Below are positions 63,989-64,000 of a stretch of 64,000 nucleotides of DNA, one piece after another; the first letter of the stretch is position 1; each line of letters opens with the position of its first letter. A program made the position numbers and the translations under genes. Origin of the DNA: CAWUFC02 sp963921335. Its GTDB lineage: Bacteria > Pseudomonadota > Gammaproteobacteria > Pseudomonadales > Halieaceae. A model generated the notes under the pieces. It did no database searches and was not told the DNA's origin. It worked only from the letters and a program-made list of their open reading frames with translations. The DNA lies in contig CAWUFC020000002.1 in assembly GCA_963921335.3 (NCBI GenBank), positions 930,001 to 994,000 on the forward strand, read 5' to 3'.

Positions 63989-64000
63989 GCGCTTTGGATA

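Noticed and set aside
1..64000. tRNA, rRNA, CRISPR, prophage or insertion sequence
   Set aside because: No cloverleaf ends, repeat arrays, integrase or transposase frames were seen on either strand.

Overview
The window reads as chromosomal DNA of a free-living, probably marine gammaproteobacterium. This is inferred from the mix of TonB-dependent receptors, PlsB-type lipid synthesis, HspQ, AGCS and AbgT transporters and a large oxidative catabolic gene set; the Cellvibrionales (Halieaceae/Spongiibacteraceae) are the closest style match, but no marker gene here proves it. Genes are dense on both strands. I see no insertion sequence, CRISPR array, prophage or tRNA.

Layout. 1-14 kb: catabolic block with a TonB receptor, flavin monooxygenase, short-chain dehydrogenases, AraC and TetR regulators, a GPH-type transporter, an esterase, a thiolase, a PAPS-type sulfotransferase, a DUF1214 protein and a DoxX-like membrane protein. 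14.05-14.77 kb: a gene-free stretch holding a strongly structured candidate RNA of about 440 nt that ends in a terminator. 14.8-23 kb: glutathione transferase, a frameshifted sulfatase, AGCS transporter, phosphatase-like protein, a UGSC selenoprotein with its partner, AbgT transporter and a monoacylglycerol-lipase-like hydrolase. 23-31 kb: glycerophospholipid synthesis (gpsA, plsB, a HAD-PlsC fusion with a histone-H1-like lysine tail) and a DUF3604 gene interrupted by an amber codon. 30.5-35.7 kb: ribosome-associated protein, Bax-inhibitor-like protein, nitronate monooxygenase, a membrane peroxiredoxin-like selenoprotein, MFS and TetR. 35.8-41.2 kb: Rieske oxygenase, TetR, APH-like kinase and cytochrome P450. 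41.4-45.1 kb: a four-gene MotA/MotB-like (ZorA/ZorB-like) motor cassette, DUF3348-DUF802-OmpA-DUF2894. 45-64 kb: acyl-CoA ligase, gamma-glutamyltransferase, more dehydrogenases, PQQ-type dehydrogenase with a fused cytochrome c, a full TonB receptor, VOC and carboxymuconolactone-decarboxylase-type enzymes, a reversed-order Rieske protein, a CitE-like CoA lyase, a hydrolase-OsmC fusion, an aldo/keto reductase broken by UGA, and HspQ.

How it works together. The receptors, oxygenases, dehydrogenases, acyl-CoA ligase, thiolase and CoA lyase suggest uptake and stepwise oxidation of hydrophobic or cyclic organic substrates under several local TetR, AraC and HxlR regulators. Several TetR-type palindromes sit exactly between -35 and -10 boxes, a simple repressor-off design. 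The substrate cannot be named from sequence alone.

Most notable: (1) two independent in-frame UGA (selenocysteine) genes about 13 kb apart, each followed by a SECIS-like hairpin; (2) the structured RNA at 14.24-14.67 kb with a possible kissing-loop pair; (3) the motor cassette; (4) a palindrome of nearly identical sequence in front of two unrelated genes (14.7 and 41.2 kb); (5) an unusual number of interrupted genes (sulfatase, DUF3604, amidohydrolase C terminus, aldo/keto reductase), which may be real decay or assembly error.
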